Shown here: piece by piece, positions 23,801 to 33,859 of the stretch
Position numbering within the stretch: position 1 is the stretch's first letter
Layout of the letters: each line of letters begins with the position of its first letter
Source: Achatina immaculata
Taxonomy: Eukaryota > Mollusca > Gastropoda > Stylommatophora > Achatinidae
Assembly (NCBI GenBank): GCA_009760885.1
Contig: CM019718.1
Location: 30,031,530 to 30,095,529 of the forward strand
Direction: 5' to 3'
Length of the DNA: 64,000 nt
The notes under the pieces: generated by a model
Database searches by the model: none
Told to the model about the DNA's origin: nothing
The model's input: the letters and a program-made list of their open reading frames with translations, nothing else
Translations under genes and position numbers: made by a program

Positions 23801-26800
23801 TCAGAAGCGTCATCCTCTTCCAGGGTATCCCTTGATTTTTTGTCTCTATTTGCACTCAATCTTTTGTCTAATTTGTTGTCAAAACTTCTTCCAGGATGCA
23901 GGATATTTCTGTAGAAATCTATTGTTTCTCACATACAATCACATCAATGACAACAATCAGATCAGGAAGATGGTCAAACTGAGGAAGGAGAGGGGAAGTG
24001 GACATTTTTCTCAATGAAGTGGTTTAGTGCAAGTTACCCACAACCAGTGCGGGACTGGGTCCATCAGTGGGTGCACGTTTCAGTTGGTGTTGGAAAGGAA
24101 GGTGGAGCACATATGTGAATGCCCAGAGTGTGGGGATGCCAGATTCTTACACTGATTCAAATTTTTGTATATTTTACTTTATACACAATGTGAGAGAGAG
24201 CAGGAGGGCCTACCTGAAGATATCAAGATGGCTGTAAAGCTGTAAGGCGCCACTAAAGTACCTGATCTCGCCCTGGAGGCTTGGCAGACTGTAAGCACAA
24301 GTCCCATGCTTATCCCACTCGTGCGCCCTGCCATACAAGACCTCAAACTCATCATCAACATCATCTCTAATGCTCTGAATCAGTTTCTGTGTTTTGTTCA
24401 TTATTTGAACTTCTTGTATCCTCCTTACCATTTCTTACAATTTTATTATAAAAATGTCCACATCTCTGTAGCTGGTTGGCTGAGTGGTTAGGCCCTCGGT
24501 TTACTAATCTGGTGGTAACAGGTTCAAGTCCCAGCAGTCAGATTTTTTTCTAGCACATACAAAAAAAAAAAAAAAGACCCAGGGGTTCACCCAACTCTAA
24601 AAATGGGTACCAGAGAAATCTGGGAAGGTAAAGCGGCCAGGCGTGATACTAACCACATCACACTTTCATGTGCCAAAGGTCGTGGAAATACAGGCCTAAC
24701 ATTGTATCCCCAATATGCCTTAATGGCATGGAAATGGAAAATTTTCCTTTTTTTTAACATCTCCACAGCAGGGATCCCATACAGGGTTTTATAAAGTTCT
24801 TGTGCTGTTAAAAATATTCATAACATCTCTTCTATAGGAGATAAAACAAACATGACAAGAATGATTCTACTTGGTTATTTATTAGGTTTCTGTAATTAAA
24901 TGAAAATTAATCATTCATTCTGATTTTTTTTTTTCATATTTTTTTTTGTAAAGACAATCAATCTTTGTTTTCATAATGGTTTCTCTATCTTTTCATATGG
25001 AAGAATCAAAACAACTACTGGGTACCATGGTCAAACCAACACGTTCCCACTCATGGATATTTCTCTATGCTGACATACAAAAGCTGGTGCGTATTCAGCA
25101 AAACCTCTGATCTTTAAATGATCTCTGGGCCAGGATAAGTAATGTGACTGAAGGTATTTCTGAAAACCTTCAGCAAATCTTATTTCAAGACCTTCAGAAT
25201 CATGTCTCTGGACCCATAATGACAGGGGATGGCTTGAGGGTAAACTTTTCTATGATTAAAACTTTTATAAATTATTTCACTAAAACATTTTATGTATGTC
25301 AACTAATAGAAGTTATTATTATTATTATTATACTTAACATGGACAGGCTCACTGCAAGATATGTTCCCTGTTTCTCTAATTCTTTTCATATAATCTGCCA
25401 AACAAAGACTGCATTTCAGGGAATGAGAAACATATTATGCAATACATCCTTATCAATGAATGTTAGAAAACAAGTCCTAAAATGCTATATTGAACATATC
25501 TTGTTATATGGAAGTGAATCATGGACAATAGGCAGGTCTGCACAAAAATCATTGGAAGCAGCAGAAATGTGGTTTATTAGAAGAATGTGACGAATCCCCT
25601 GGACAGCAAAAATAACTAATGAAGAATGTATGAGAAGAGCTGGAGAGACAAAAAAACCTTATCAAAAAGATAAAAGAGAGACAATGTACTTTCATAGGAC
25701 ATGCAATGAGAAGATGAGGCATTGAAAAAATTATAACAACAGGAAAAATAGAAGGAAAAAAGATCAAGAGGAAGACCAAGAGAAATGATACTGGACAGTC
25801 TGACAGGATCGTGTGAGAGGAGATCACCAACTGAGCCGATGGCCTGCATGAAGGATTGTGTACTCTGGAGAAGCATAATAGCCAACGCCAGTCGGCACGC
25901 CACATGATGATGATGTGCTTTAATCACAAACTCCCAACATTACTTTTTATTACTAAATTCTTTCCATTTAAAAAAAATAATGAAAAATAGCAGAATCAAA
26001 ACTGGACAGAATACAGCTTTCAGAAGAAAAGCGGCATCACTCAGCAACACTTTGTTTCCTAATTCCTTAACATTGGTACTTGGTACCTAAATTTTAGCAG
26101 TGTTAACCAGCACTAAAGTTTTAGCTGAGTTGATCAGCACTCAGATTTTAGCTGAGTTGACCAGCACTCAGATTTTAGCTGAGTTGACCAGCACTAAGGT
26201 TTTAGCTGAGTTGATCACCACTCAGATTTTAGTAGAGTTGACCAGCACTCAGATTTTAGTAGAGTTGACCAGCACTCAGATTTTAGTAGAGTTGACCAGC
26301 ACTCAGATTTTAGTAGAGTTGACCAGCACTCAGATTTTAGTAGAGTTGACCAGCACTCAGATTTTAGTAGAGTTGACCAGCACTCAGATTTTAGTAGAGT
26401 TGACCAGCACTCAGATTTTAGCTGAGTTGACCAGCACTCAGATTTTAGTAGAGTTGACCAGCACTCAGATTTTAGTAGAGTTGACCAGCACTCTGTTTTT
26501 AGCAGAGCTGACCAGCAATCAAGTTTTAGGTGAGTTGACCATAATTCAGGTTTTAGCTGAATTGACCAGTAGTCAGGTTTAGCTGAGCTGACTAGCAACT
26601 ATCAATAGGGAGAGCTAGAATTAAATTAAACTAGAAAAAAAAAGCAGTCTAAATCAAATACTTACCACAGGTCAGAGCGACCTCCAGTTTTGTTGTAATA
26701 AGGCCAAAACTTATCCAACTGCTGCCGCAGGACCTAGAGAGACCATATAACTGATGAAATCTCAGTTACACATAGAAGCACTACACTACACACATATACA

Positions 26801-29800
26801 TTCACAAGTACATATGTTTGTGGTGTGTATGTGTGTATGTATTGCAGGTTAGGGAAACATGTGCATTCTTATCTAGAGTACTAATACTGATATATGTACT
26901 TAGGAAGAATAACACACACACATCAATACGCTGGCTTAAAACTAGTATCTGACAACATAAAATTCTAAATTTGTTTATCTTGATTGTAGCCTCCATGATA
27001 TCACAGAGCAAAAGTTAGTGAGAGAAAGGGTAGGGTGCATGAAGTTGGCTGGGGCAGACTGTTCTGATTCATTTAAGTTTACAGAACATGTCACATGTTT
27101 TTCAAATTAAATAATCACTCATGTGCCATGTTTTGTTTTTTTATTGAAAAAAAAAGCGGGGGGTGGGGGGGGGGGGGGTGGTGGGGTGGGTGGGGGGGGG
27201 TGGTCAGGTTCTAAATGTTTTCTCTGGGGATGGTAAAATTTGACTGAGATAGTAAATAACTCAGGAAAAGTGTTAATATTTGTATTTCTTTCCCTATCAC
27301 TTTCCAATGGACTACAGCTCTGGCATGATACATAAACAAAACTGTACAAGGACACTGGAGCACAGATACACACAACAAAACACAGAACAACAACCTCTAT
27401 TTCACTGATGTTGAAAGGCATAGAGCTATTGCAGAACTCAGGTTGCTGTGTTGCATTTCTTGATGGCCTACAAATGGAGCAGAACAAAAAGAATTCTCTC
27501 AATGTCTATTCAAAGTCCAATTCTTCCTGCTTTTGTTTCCACATTCACAAAGTAGAAATACTTTTAAATTCAATTCATTTCCAACTTTATACAGCTTAAT
27601 TTTTTTTTTTTCACTTCAGTTCTCCCATTTCTTCGCATTCTGGTAAGTGATTTCAAACAAATGTTATTAAATAAATCATTTTTCCTTATGTTCTATATAA
27701 ATCTTATTTTAAAACTGAGCCACTTGTCTAACAAATCTTTGACATAGGATATGAACGGGTTAAGATGTTATTCAAAATGGATGTAACAGTGATAAAACCA
27801 ATACACAATACCACAGCTTCCTACCATTCTTTGATACTATGATATAGCAGAGCATCAAAAAATGTCAGTAGATAGTCTGAAGTAATCAATCTGAACAATC
27901 TCACAGAAAATTCAACAACTCCAAAGTGCATGGAAAACAAGATGTGAAACAGAGAGAAGTGCAAGACAATGCCAGAGGCAGAATTACTGCCTGTGCCTCG
28001 ACGCTATCAGGCATGACAAAGATTGATGATGAGTCGTGAAAAAAAAGAATAGTTAACCTCAGAACTGACTGCAGGATCTAGAACATGGAAAGAGTTGTAT
28101 GTATATGATGCGGATAAAAGATGACAACTTTTAAAAAGTACCAGAACAAATGAAATTATAAGAAAAAAAAAAAAGACAATGAAGATCTGGGATGTTGTAG
28201 ATGGACACAGAGTTTTTCAAAGTAGGAAGGAGGCTGCCTAGTTTCCACCAGTTTGTATAACTTGTAGCCTATTTATAGCCTCAAGCAATCTGGTACATTC
28301 TGCCTGTCTCAAGCACTGGGACTTGCTCGTGTCACATCTCAATTGACCATCTGGTTTTTGGTCTGCATTCTGTACTTGGCTTTTGGTTTGCATTCTCTAT
28401 TTGGTTTTTGGTTTGCATTCTCTACTTGGCTTTTGGTCTGCATTCTCTATTTGCCTTTTGTTCTGCATTCTCTATTTGGCTTTTGGTCTGCATTCTCTAT
28501 TTGGTTTCAGAGTAGAGCAAAAAAAACATTCTTTTCATCCTTCTTTCACCTGCCAGGATCAGACGTGCTGTGTTTATGACCTGCTGAGATGTGCATACCA
28601 GGATCAGATGTACTGTGTTTATGATCTGCTGAGATGTGCATACCAGGATCAGATGTGCTGTGTTTATGATCTGCTGAGATGTGCATACCAGGATCAGATG
28701 TGCTGTGTTTATGATCTACTGAGATGTGCATACCAGGATCAGATGTGCTGTGTTTATGATCTACTGAGATGTGCATACCAGGATCAGATGTGCTGTGTTT
28801 ATGACCTGCTGAGATGTGCACACTAGGATCAGATGTGCTGTGTTTATGATCTGCTGAGATGTGCACACTAGGATTAGATGTGCTGTGTTTATGGCCTGCT
28901 GAGATGTGCACAAACAGTTTGAAAAGCAAATCATTTCACCAAGTCCTAACTGGGCTAGGAGGGAAAGCATCTAAGCCACACACATGCAGCAGCCAAAGTC
29001 TGACCAGCTCTGTAGAGCAGCAGCAGCAGCAGCACAGAGCATGGTAAGCTTTATGTGTGCTCTCTGCAGCTGATGATAATAAAGATGACAGCACTTCACA
29101 TGGAATATAAAGCTCTTAAATGATGATAAAAATACAGCATTTACATACGAGAGAAAACCTCACGTTGACAACCCTTCAACACTTACCAGAGTCCATGGAT
29201 GGTCCAACCTTTGACTCCGGGAGGGATCTCACATCCCTGAACAGTGAAATGATAAAAGGCACTTTCAGCTATGAAGTATATTTCATGGATAAAAGGATAA
29301 TCTACACTACACAACCATTTATAATCTACACTACACAACCATCTACAAATGACCACTTTTATGATTTACTAAATATAAAAAGGAACTTCAAAGTGATTCT
29401 ACCACTGATGTGTTTAATAATCCAATCAAGTACAGAATCTTTTGTTTACTGACATCAAACTATCAGTGCCTGCTTTCTGCTTGTATTCCGGTTCTGGTCT
29501 CAAGATTTCTTATTCACCTTAACATCACACGTACAAGGGGTCCTCTCATCTTACAAGAGGGTACTGAAGCTGGCAGATGTCAGCTGCTTGTGGGGACTGG
29601 CTGGCAGATGTCAGCTGCTTGTGGGGACTGGCTGGCAGATGTCAGCTGCTTGTGGGGACTGGCTGGCATCATCACTCTGTTGAGCAGCTTATGTCTGATT
29701 CCACCATAAGTGGCCACGTAAATAGTAAACTATGCTTGTGTTACAAAGTCCAGTCTCCTTATTTTTAACTTTGGCCTTCATCTTCTCCCCACATGATACA

Positions 29801-31526
29801 GTCCTTGGCCACAATCTTTGTTCTTTCTAGACCTCGTTGAACTTTATTTAACTATAAATGTGCAGTTAAAAACAAGTTATTCCGTTAATCCAAAGGGAAA
29901 AAAAGACGGAGAGGAAGGCCAAGAGAAAAACACTTCAGCAGACTGTCCAAGTGACATGAAGAAAGAAAAGCATTTGAACTGATCAAACTGGGCACATAAT
30001 ATCTGTATGTATGTTAATGATCATGTATACCTCTTTTTCAAAATAAACGCAAGAAGTACCAGGCCAAAACTGTGCCAGTAGGAGGAATTCCCATGATTCA
30101 TCTTTCACTGGCTGCTGTGTTTTAGCACCGAGACTGTAAAGTGTTGCAATAACAGAATATATTTGAATGTATGTAAGATGAATATACAAGTAAGAAAGCA
30201 CTTGAAATTATAAACATTCTTTTGCCAGTCACTGAATTCTGTACACTCTTTCACATAAACAGTAACTCTGTCAGTGAAGTGGGAGATTGTAACTAAACAG
30301 AGCTACAAGTTTTTTACTGTATGAGGTTGATGTATTACATCAGAAGAAAATATTGGCAAAGGATGTTAAGAAAGACAGAAGTAAAAACACTGTGTACATC
30401 AAAGCATGGTGTACAGAAGGAGGCAGTTCTGATAAAAATTGTGTTGAGGTTAATGTGAAATGAAATGAAATGCTGGGATCTTATTCTGCACAGAATACAA
30501 GGAATTTAAAATCATACACTTTCATTTTCACTTTTCATTTTCATTTCAGTGAAGCTAGGCCAATGCTCAGATGCTGGGATTGGTGAACTATAAACGGCCA
30601 AGACTCTACCTTATTTTCTTTGGCACTTCCTTGAAACAGCCAAGGTCACAGTTACTCAGTCAAAGGAGAGGGTTGATGGAACACTGCCATGTGGAGACTA
30701 CTGAGAAGCCTGGTATTGCAGTGCATATGAGAGAACCAACACATTTTTTTTGTGTGAAGAAAGCCTCTAGTCTGCTGTCAGCAAACATCAGGGGATGTTC
30801 AAACAAGAAAAGGGATCCAAGGTTAAAAAAAAAAGTTAATCACTGTCCTAAAATCTTTGTTAACACCATCATCACCACATTATCAACACCAGCATCACCA
30901 AGTGGTCAACACCATCATCACCACATGGTGAACACCATAACCACAAACACCAATATCACCACATGGTCAACATCATCATCATCACATTATCAGCACCAGC
31001 ATCACAACATTATCAACACCATCATCACCACATTATCAACACCATCATCACAACATTATCAACACCAGCATCACCACATTATCAACACCACTATCACAAT
31101 GTTATCAACACCAGCATCACCACATTATCAACACCATCATCACAACATTATCAACACCAGCATCACCACACTATCACCATCATCACCACATTATCAACAC
31201 CATCATCACCACATTATCAACACCATCATCACCACATTATCAACACCATCATCACCACATTATCAACACCAGCATCACCACATTATTAACACCACTATCA
31301 CATTATCAACACAATCATCACCACATTATCAACACCAGCATCACCACATTATTAACACCACTATCACATTATCAACACAATCGTCACCACATTATCAACA
31401 CCAGCATCACCACGTGGCAGATGAAGAAAGTTTAGTCTTTTCCCTACTTTTCTAGTGAGGAAATCAGACTCACCTCAGCATCAGCCAGCCACTTAACAGC
31501 AACAACGCTGCAGCTTTCATTCTCAT
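14555..31526 (-). CDS. RNASET2: Ribonuclease T2, secreted/lysosomal acid RNase; nine coding exons
   Basis: Joined exons (minus strand): 31526-31474, 30133-30031, 29236-29187, 27467-27395, 26733-26666, 24327-24214, 18013-17965, 17326-17258, 14851-14555; 876 nt, 291 aa plus stop. All introns are GT-AG and keep frame. Seen: an N-terminal signal peptide (Met1 to about Ala21), LAQFWPGTSC at 37-46, the CAS I motif WTIHGLWP at 63-70 (catalytic His66), and the CAS II motif HEWDKHGTC at 118-126 (Glu119, Lys122, His123). Cysteines at 46, 54, 81, 126, 190, 205 and 215 fit family disulphides; N-glycosylation sequons lie at N73, N82, N107 and N166. Known: RNase T2 enzymes cut single-stranded RNA through a 2',3'-cyclic phosphate in lysosomes or outside the cell. 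Human RNASET2 is 256 aa; the extra length here is mostly in the C-terminal exon. Introns hold several minisatellites. The symbol is by family; one-to-one orthology is inferred. Confidence 0.94.
15420..16510. repeat. Composite tandem repeat: 89-bp units then about 105-bp units (RNASET2 intron 8)
   Basis: Three 89-bp units at 15420-15685 (TTGGACTTTCTCACCGGAAA, GGTGAGAGGTGGTTGCCCAT). Then units with ACCCCTGGTATGAGCCGGTT and GACCTCTAGAGCAGAGGT at 15809, 15911, 16017 and 16275. The last part (GGCCGGGAGGAGCACAGCTC) recurs inverted at 45885-46195. Confidence 0.85.
16800..16936. repeat. Tandem repeat, 25-bp unit, about 5 copies
   Basis: Unit TATTTTTAACATATAGAACT plus AGAAG, inside RNASET2 intron 8. 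Confidence 0.93.
17258..17326 (-). CDS. RNASET2: RNASET2 exon 8
   Basis: Encodes VEKVFSAVKNAYNRIPQIEC then YYS, the conserved Ala-x-x-x-x-Gly/Asn-x-x-Pro-x-Ile-x-Cys block. Acceptor CTGCAG, donor GTAAGC; phase 0 on both sides. Confidence 0.93.
17965..18013 (-). CDS. RNASET2: RNASET2 exon 7 (49 nt)
   Basis: Encodes TLSNVGIVPDPNKTFD; matches the Leu-x-x-Gly-Ile-x-Pro segment after the second helix in RNase T2. Acceptor TTTACAG, donor GTAAGT. Its upstream intron is minisatellite from about 18 nt before the exon. Confidence 0.88.
18032..18691. repeat. Minisatellite, 30-bp unit, 22 copies
   Basis: Unit CAGTAATCAAACATTGCTTA plus CATGTGACAA, very uniform (only CAA/CAC/TGA and single changes). Begins about 18 nt from RNASET2 exon 7. 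No spacers, so not a CRISPR array. Confidence 0.98.
18725..19516 (+). mobile_element. Mariner-family transposon, internally deleted, long terminal inverted repeats
   Basis: Ends CATACCGAAAGTCGTGTGC (left) and, inverted, CACACCAAAAGTTGTGAGC (right), continuing through AATTTATAGATAGAGAAAAT: repeats of about 75 bp, bounded by TA (18723-18724, 19517-19518). Coding remains on + at 18888-19290: MVGAEVSFCQRAVIEF, SSVRRWVKHFKDGN, IKEDRRVTVSEIAVNLGIG and KVSARWV, the N-terminal helix-turn-helix half of mariner transposase; the catalytic half is gone. Confidence 0.85.
19521..20712 (-). mobile_element. LINE family A, 5'-truncated copy
   Basis: Minus-strand pieces: YLSFIDYSKAFNCVQHQKLW, LFNLYTENIMRNVREDVDKE, YPDDTVLLSTTQKGMEKL (YADD catalytic box changed to YPDD), VESFEYLGSLLTNNGDTMRE, YFGHIKRHDNLEKTVLEG. 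Tail (TGAA)n at 19521-19545. The nearest described relatives are RTE-like non-LTR elements; clade uncertain. Confidence 0.9.
20727..20820. repeat. Short tandem repeat, about 20-bp unit
   Basis: About four copies of GGGTGTATCTTGTTGTAGAT with changes. Confidence 0.75.
20865..21887. repeat. Minisatellite, 32-bp unit, about 32 copies (array 1)
   Basis: Unit CTCGCCACATAAAGCTAACT plus ACATCTTGTATC; CTCG/CTCT/CTCA variants. In RNASET2 intron 6. Confidence 0.98.
21888..22796. other. Unique spacer between two related arrays
   Basis: No exon seen. ACGTGGGCTGTAAAACCCACG at 22106-22126 is a short hairpin. The region could be a decayed LTR, but no paired ends or primer site were found. Confidence 0.4.
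22797..23762. repeat. Minisatellite, 32-bp unit, about 30 copies (array 2)
   Basis: Unit CTCACCACATTAAGCTAACT plus ACATCTTGTATC. Same family as array 1 but nearly all units carry CATTAAG instead of CATAAAG. Confidence 0.98.
24214..24327 (-). CDS. RNASET2: RNASET2 exon 6: CAS II catalytic motif
   Basis: Begins with G completing Trp116, then AHEWDKHGTC and IRYFSGALQLY further on. Carries Glu119, Lys122 and His123. Acceptor GGCAG, donor GTAGGC. Followed by the largest intron (6.2 kb, 18014-24213), which is mostly tandem repeats and mobile elements. Confidence 0.96.
24466..24745 (+). mobile_element. SINE with tRNA-like head (family 1)
   Basis: Head GGTTGGCTGAGTGGTTAGG (box A) and GGTTCAAGTCCC (box B). 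Body AAATGGGTACCAGAGAAATC and GCGGCCAGGCGTGATACT as in the SINE at 770. An A-run sits inside at 24559-24574. Confidence 0.85.
25320..25918 (+). mobile_element. LINE family B, 5'-truncated copy
   Basis: Reads MRNILCNTSLSMNVRKQVLK, HILLYGSESWTIGRSAQKSL, WFIRRM then decayed frame, ending GCCAACGCCAGTCGGCACGCC and (ATG)n. The same tail occurs at 46205, 54500 and 63947. Confidence 0.88.
26092..26585. repeat. Minisatellite, 27-bp unit, about 18 copies
   Basis: Unit AGCACTCAGATTTTAGTAGA plus GTTGACC; edges decayed, centre uniform. RNASET2 intron 5, 80 nt from exon 5. Confidence 0.97.
26666..26733 (-). CDS. RNASET2: RNASET2 exon 5
   Basis: Encodes VLRQQLDKFWPYYNKTGG then RSDL and TG of Trp116. The KFWP helix precedes CAS II in this family. 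Acceptor CTCTAG, donor GTAAGT. Confidence 0.93.
27157..27203 (+). repeat. G-rich tract with G-quadruplex potential
   Basis: Nearly pure G with single T breaks, next to an A-run; more than four runs of at least three G. Lies in RNASET2 intron 4, so the transcript carries the C-rich strand. Confidence 0.9.
27395..27467 (-). CDS. RNASET2: RNASET2 exon 4
   Basis: Begins with G, completing the split Trp codon, then PSRNATQQPEFCNSSMPF and NISEIE. Acceptor TTTGTAG; donor GTTGTT is weak but the only GT that preserves frame. Two sequons (N73, N82). Confidence 0.9.
28356..28506. repeat. Tandem repeat, 25-bp unit, about 6 copies
   Basis: Unit GGCTTTTGGTCTGCATTCTC plus TATTT. RNASET2 intron 3. Confidence 0.93.
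28555..28913. repeat. Minisatellite, 45-bp unit, 8 copies
   Basis: Unit ACCAGGATCAGATGTGCTGT plus GTTTATGATCTGCTGAGATG and TGCAT. RNASET2 intron 3. Confidence 0.97.
29187..29236 (-). CDS. RNASET2: RNASET2 exon 3: CAS I catalytic motif
   Basis: A 50-nt exon between acceptor TTCAG and donor GTAAGT. Encodes GCEIPPGVKGWTIHGL and the first two bases (TG) of Trp69. The catalytic histidine His66 is here. Confidence 0.95.
29571..29666. repeat. Tandem repeat, 31-bp unit, 3 identical copies
   Basis: Unit GGCAGATGTCAGCTGCTTGT plus GGGGACTGGCT. RNASET2 intron 2. Confidence 0.95.
29885..29985 (+). mobile_element. LINE C-terminal scrap
   Basis: AAAAAAGACGGAGAGGAAGG and the frame KKRRRGRPREKHFSRLS match the basic end of LINE proteins. 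Very short. Confidence 0.55.
30031..30133 (-). CDS. RNASET2: RNASET2 exon 2
   Basis: Acceptor TTTACAG, donor GTATAC. Encodes residues 19-52 including WEFLLLAQFWPGTSC, the first conserved beta strand and Cys of RNase T2. Ends in phase 0. Confidence 0.93.
30862..31412. repeat. Minisatellite, about 23-bp unit, about 24 copies
   Basis: Unit ACCATCATCACCACATTATC plus AAC with CAGCAT variants and shorter units. RNASET2 intron 1, ending about 60 nt from exon 1. Confidence 0.95.
31474..31526 (-). CDS. RNASET2: RNASET2 exon 1: start codon and signal peptide
   Basis: Encodes MRMKAAALLLLSGWLML and the first two bases of Ser18, then donor GTGAGT. The hydrophobic run of Ala and Leu is a typical secretory signal. 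A second ATG two codons later could also serve. Chosen because it joins in frame (phase 2) to the next exon, giving a cleavage region SLGA-KT. Confidence 0.88.
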
Positions 31527-31611
31527 CTTCAAGTAGACTTTCTTCTAATAGTGTAGGACAACAAAATAGAATACAATAATTTAAAACAGACTTCTGATCT
31601 TACTTCTTACA

Positions 31612-31735
31612 TCCTTCCCATGCCATTAAACATAACATAGGGCTCACAAGATAGTTCGCCAAGTTTTCGTGTTTTTGGGAAGCTTTTCAACCTCATCAAG
31701 GAATGTTATGCCTACTAATTTGGCCTATCTTAACA
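31612..31735. repeat. Dispersed repeat shared with 11345-11470
   Basis: Both carry ACATCCTTCC, GCCATTAAAC, TTCRCCAAGTTTTC and CCTCATCAAG-like blocks in the same order. Lies in the region just upstream of RNASET2. Confidence 0.7.
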
Positions 31736-31744
31736 GTGTCATCT

Positions 31745-32262
31745 TTAGAATTTCACGTGGTCAACCTATTTTTCTTTGGTCTGTTGTGTTCCACTTGACA
31801 GCTTGTTTTGGGATTCTCTGACTGTTTATTCTCATCACCTGCCCGAAATACGTCCACCTCCTTTTTCTGATCGCCCATGAGACAGGTTGTTGTTTGGTCA
31901 TCTGCCTTATCTCTGTATTGTTCTTGAATTCGTTCCACTTTATACTGAGTATTTTCCTCAGGCATTTGTTTCGAAAGAGTCTAATTTCTTGTCTTTTTTC
32001 CAGCTTTCACATGCATAAATGAGGGTGGATATCACATTTGAATTGAATAATCTTAACTTGGTTTTTGTGCTTATAACTTTAGAGTGCCTTATGTTCTCAA
32101 GATTCTTGAAGGCCAGTGCTGTTTTAGCAATTCTAATTCTAACTTCCTTCCTGGTTTCACCATCCTGATCTACGTAGCTGCCGAGGTATGCACTTCTGAT
32201 GGAGCAGGACATAAAATACAACACAATAATTTCAAGTGTTTCCAGGTAAGTCACTCCTGTAC
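31745..32262 (-). mobile_element. LINE family D fragment
   Basis: Minus-strand frame SAYLGSYVDQDGETRKEVRI, FNSNVISTLIYACESWK, then RKILSIKWNEFKNNTEIRQM and RRWTYFGQV in shifted frames: typical RT-to-C-terminus segment. A second copy is at 36330-36550. Confidence 0.85.
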
Positions 32263-32269
32263 CAGATCA

Positions 32270-32697
32270 ATGTATGAAAATAATTCTGAAAAAAAAAAAT
32301 GATTTAACACAAAAAACACTGTCATGATCTGGCAAAGTAACTTAATCTGCATCATTATTTCTCCATAAATCCAACACATCATCACATTAGACATACTTTT
32401 CTGGCTGTTTTTTGTTTCACACCAACCTCTGATTTTTCTGATCCCTGTATTTACAGGTATTCACTCTTTTCTCCCAGATAGTGGGAGGAGCAGCTGCTAT
32501 GTCAATACAGTATGTCAGTGATGTAGGAGTTTAGTTGTAATAGGTGTTTTCAAATATCTTTCAATCCATTGCAGCCCTGGTGGTAAAAACATGTCATGAA
32601 ACTCTCATGATTTATCTATGTCACTGCTCTTACTTTTTTTTTAAACACCGACTCATGAATTTTGAAAACAAAACTGGTAGTGTGCTCACATATGTTG
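32270..32697. other. No recognisable feature
   Basis: AT-rich DNA upstream of RNASET2; nothing identified. Confidence 0.4.
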
Positions 32698-32866
32698 TTT
32701 TAATCCATTAGATGGCAGGTTTATGAGATGGCAGGTCTTAATCCATTATGAGATGGCAGGTTTTAATCCATTATGAGATGGCAGGTTTTAATCCATTATG
32801 ACATGGCAGGTTTTAAACCATTATGGCACGGCAGGTTTTAATCCATTACGAGATGGCAGGTTTAAC
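32698..32866. repeat. Tandem repeat, 25-bp unit, about 7 copies
   Basis: Unit TTATGAGATGGCAGGTTTTA plus ATCCA. Confidence 0.93.
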
Positions 32867-33264
32867 CATATCAGTTTAAACTGCCTGTATATGTGTTCAG
32901 GGTCTGAACTATATCCCAAGTGGAAAGAAAAGGATCAAGGCTCTCTAGTCATGTCATAAAAGTTGACCAAAGAGACTAACACTATAATGAACATCACCCA
33001 CTTTATATAACCTTTAACCTAAAAACTCTGACTGCTAGATCTGTTTGCCAGTTTCATCTCGCTTCGTTTCCCAAATGTCAAAAATACTGATTTCATGGCA
33101 GAAATCAGAGGCATCCTCAACAACAACAACAACAACAACAACAAAATACTCAGATTGGTACGATAATTTTCACATTTTCATCAAATAAACAGCACTAACT
33201 TCACATGACAGCTCACTCTGAAGTACTAAACTTTCACTGTCTGCTGGAGGACAGCGAGAAGGGA

Positions 33265-33441
33265 ATGTTGGGATGGATATTACTTGGGTTGAAGAGGTTC
33301 AGGCCAACAGGATGAACGCAAGTGGTGTAAATAAACTGCTTCAGTTGGAGATGTCACCACAAAGACTGCGGAGTCAGTATGCCACAGCTTCCACGACAAC
33401 CAGTTATATTACAGGAAGCATCACATCACCTGACTAACAAG
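33265..33441 (+). other. Exon-like reading frame of unknown origin
   Basis: After GGACAG the frame reads REGNVGMDITWVEEVQANRM, NASGVNKLLQLEMSPQRLRS, then SYITGSITSPD and a stop. Composition and lack of repeats look protein-like, and an AG stands directly before it. No family recognised and no partner exon found. Could be a terminal exon, a gene fragment or chance. An (AAC)n lies at 33118-33143. Confidence 0.3.
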
Positions 33442-33615
33442 CTCACAATACCTATTTCAAACTTCAAATTATTCAGTTTTGAACTAGTAATTGTTAGTGT
33501 GTAATATAATTTCTTTCATGCTACTTCTTTGGTCTTTATAATTATTTTACCACTACAAACATTAAGCTTGTTATCACCCTAAATCAGCAAAGACACTGTC
33601 AATTTTGGTAGTCAC

Positions 33616-33852
33616 CAACCCTCAGCTGTTTGAGGTGGGGTTGAGAAACTGCATCTGACCAAGACCCTGTCCCACATCTCTACTGGTACCTCCAGTAGCA
33701 GTCCTAGCCTGGCTAACCGGGGCAGGGACCAACACAGTACCCATGGAGGTGGAACTGTAGCTGGACTCGGGGACTGAAAAAAAATAGCTGCCATAGCCTG
33801 CTCCCAAGCTGACACGAAGCTGTGCCTCAACAACTCCACTGTATCAGCTGCA
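33616..33852 (-). other. Second exon-like frame, opposite strand
   Basis: Minus strand: ATTTGCAG or ATACAG acceptor-like sites precede a frame GVVEAQLRVSLGAGYGSYFF, SVPESSYSSTSMGTVLVPAP, GQGLGQMQFLNPTSNS then stop. Ser/Gly/Thr-rich like a disordered C-terminus. Unrecognised; another frame on this strand is also open. Confidence 0.3.
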
Positions 33853-33859
33853 AATAACA

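Noticed and set aside
26100..26598. Frames of 127-160 aa on both strands
   Set aside because: 27-bp minisatellite translated; no conserved domain.
30571..31455. 294-aa frame rich in His, Ile and Thr
   Set aside because: Runs through the 23-bp array of RNASET2 intron 1 on the opposite strand to the gene.
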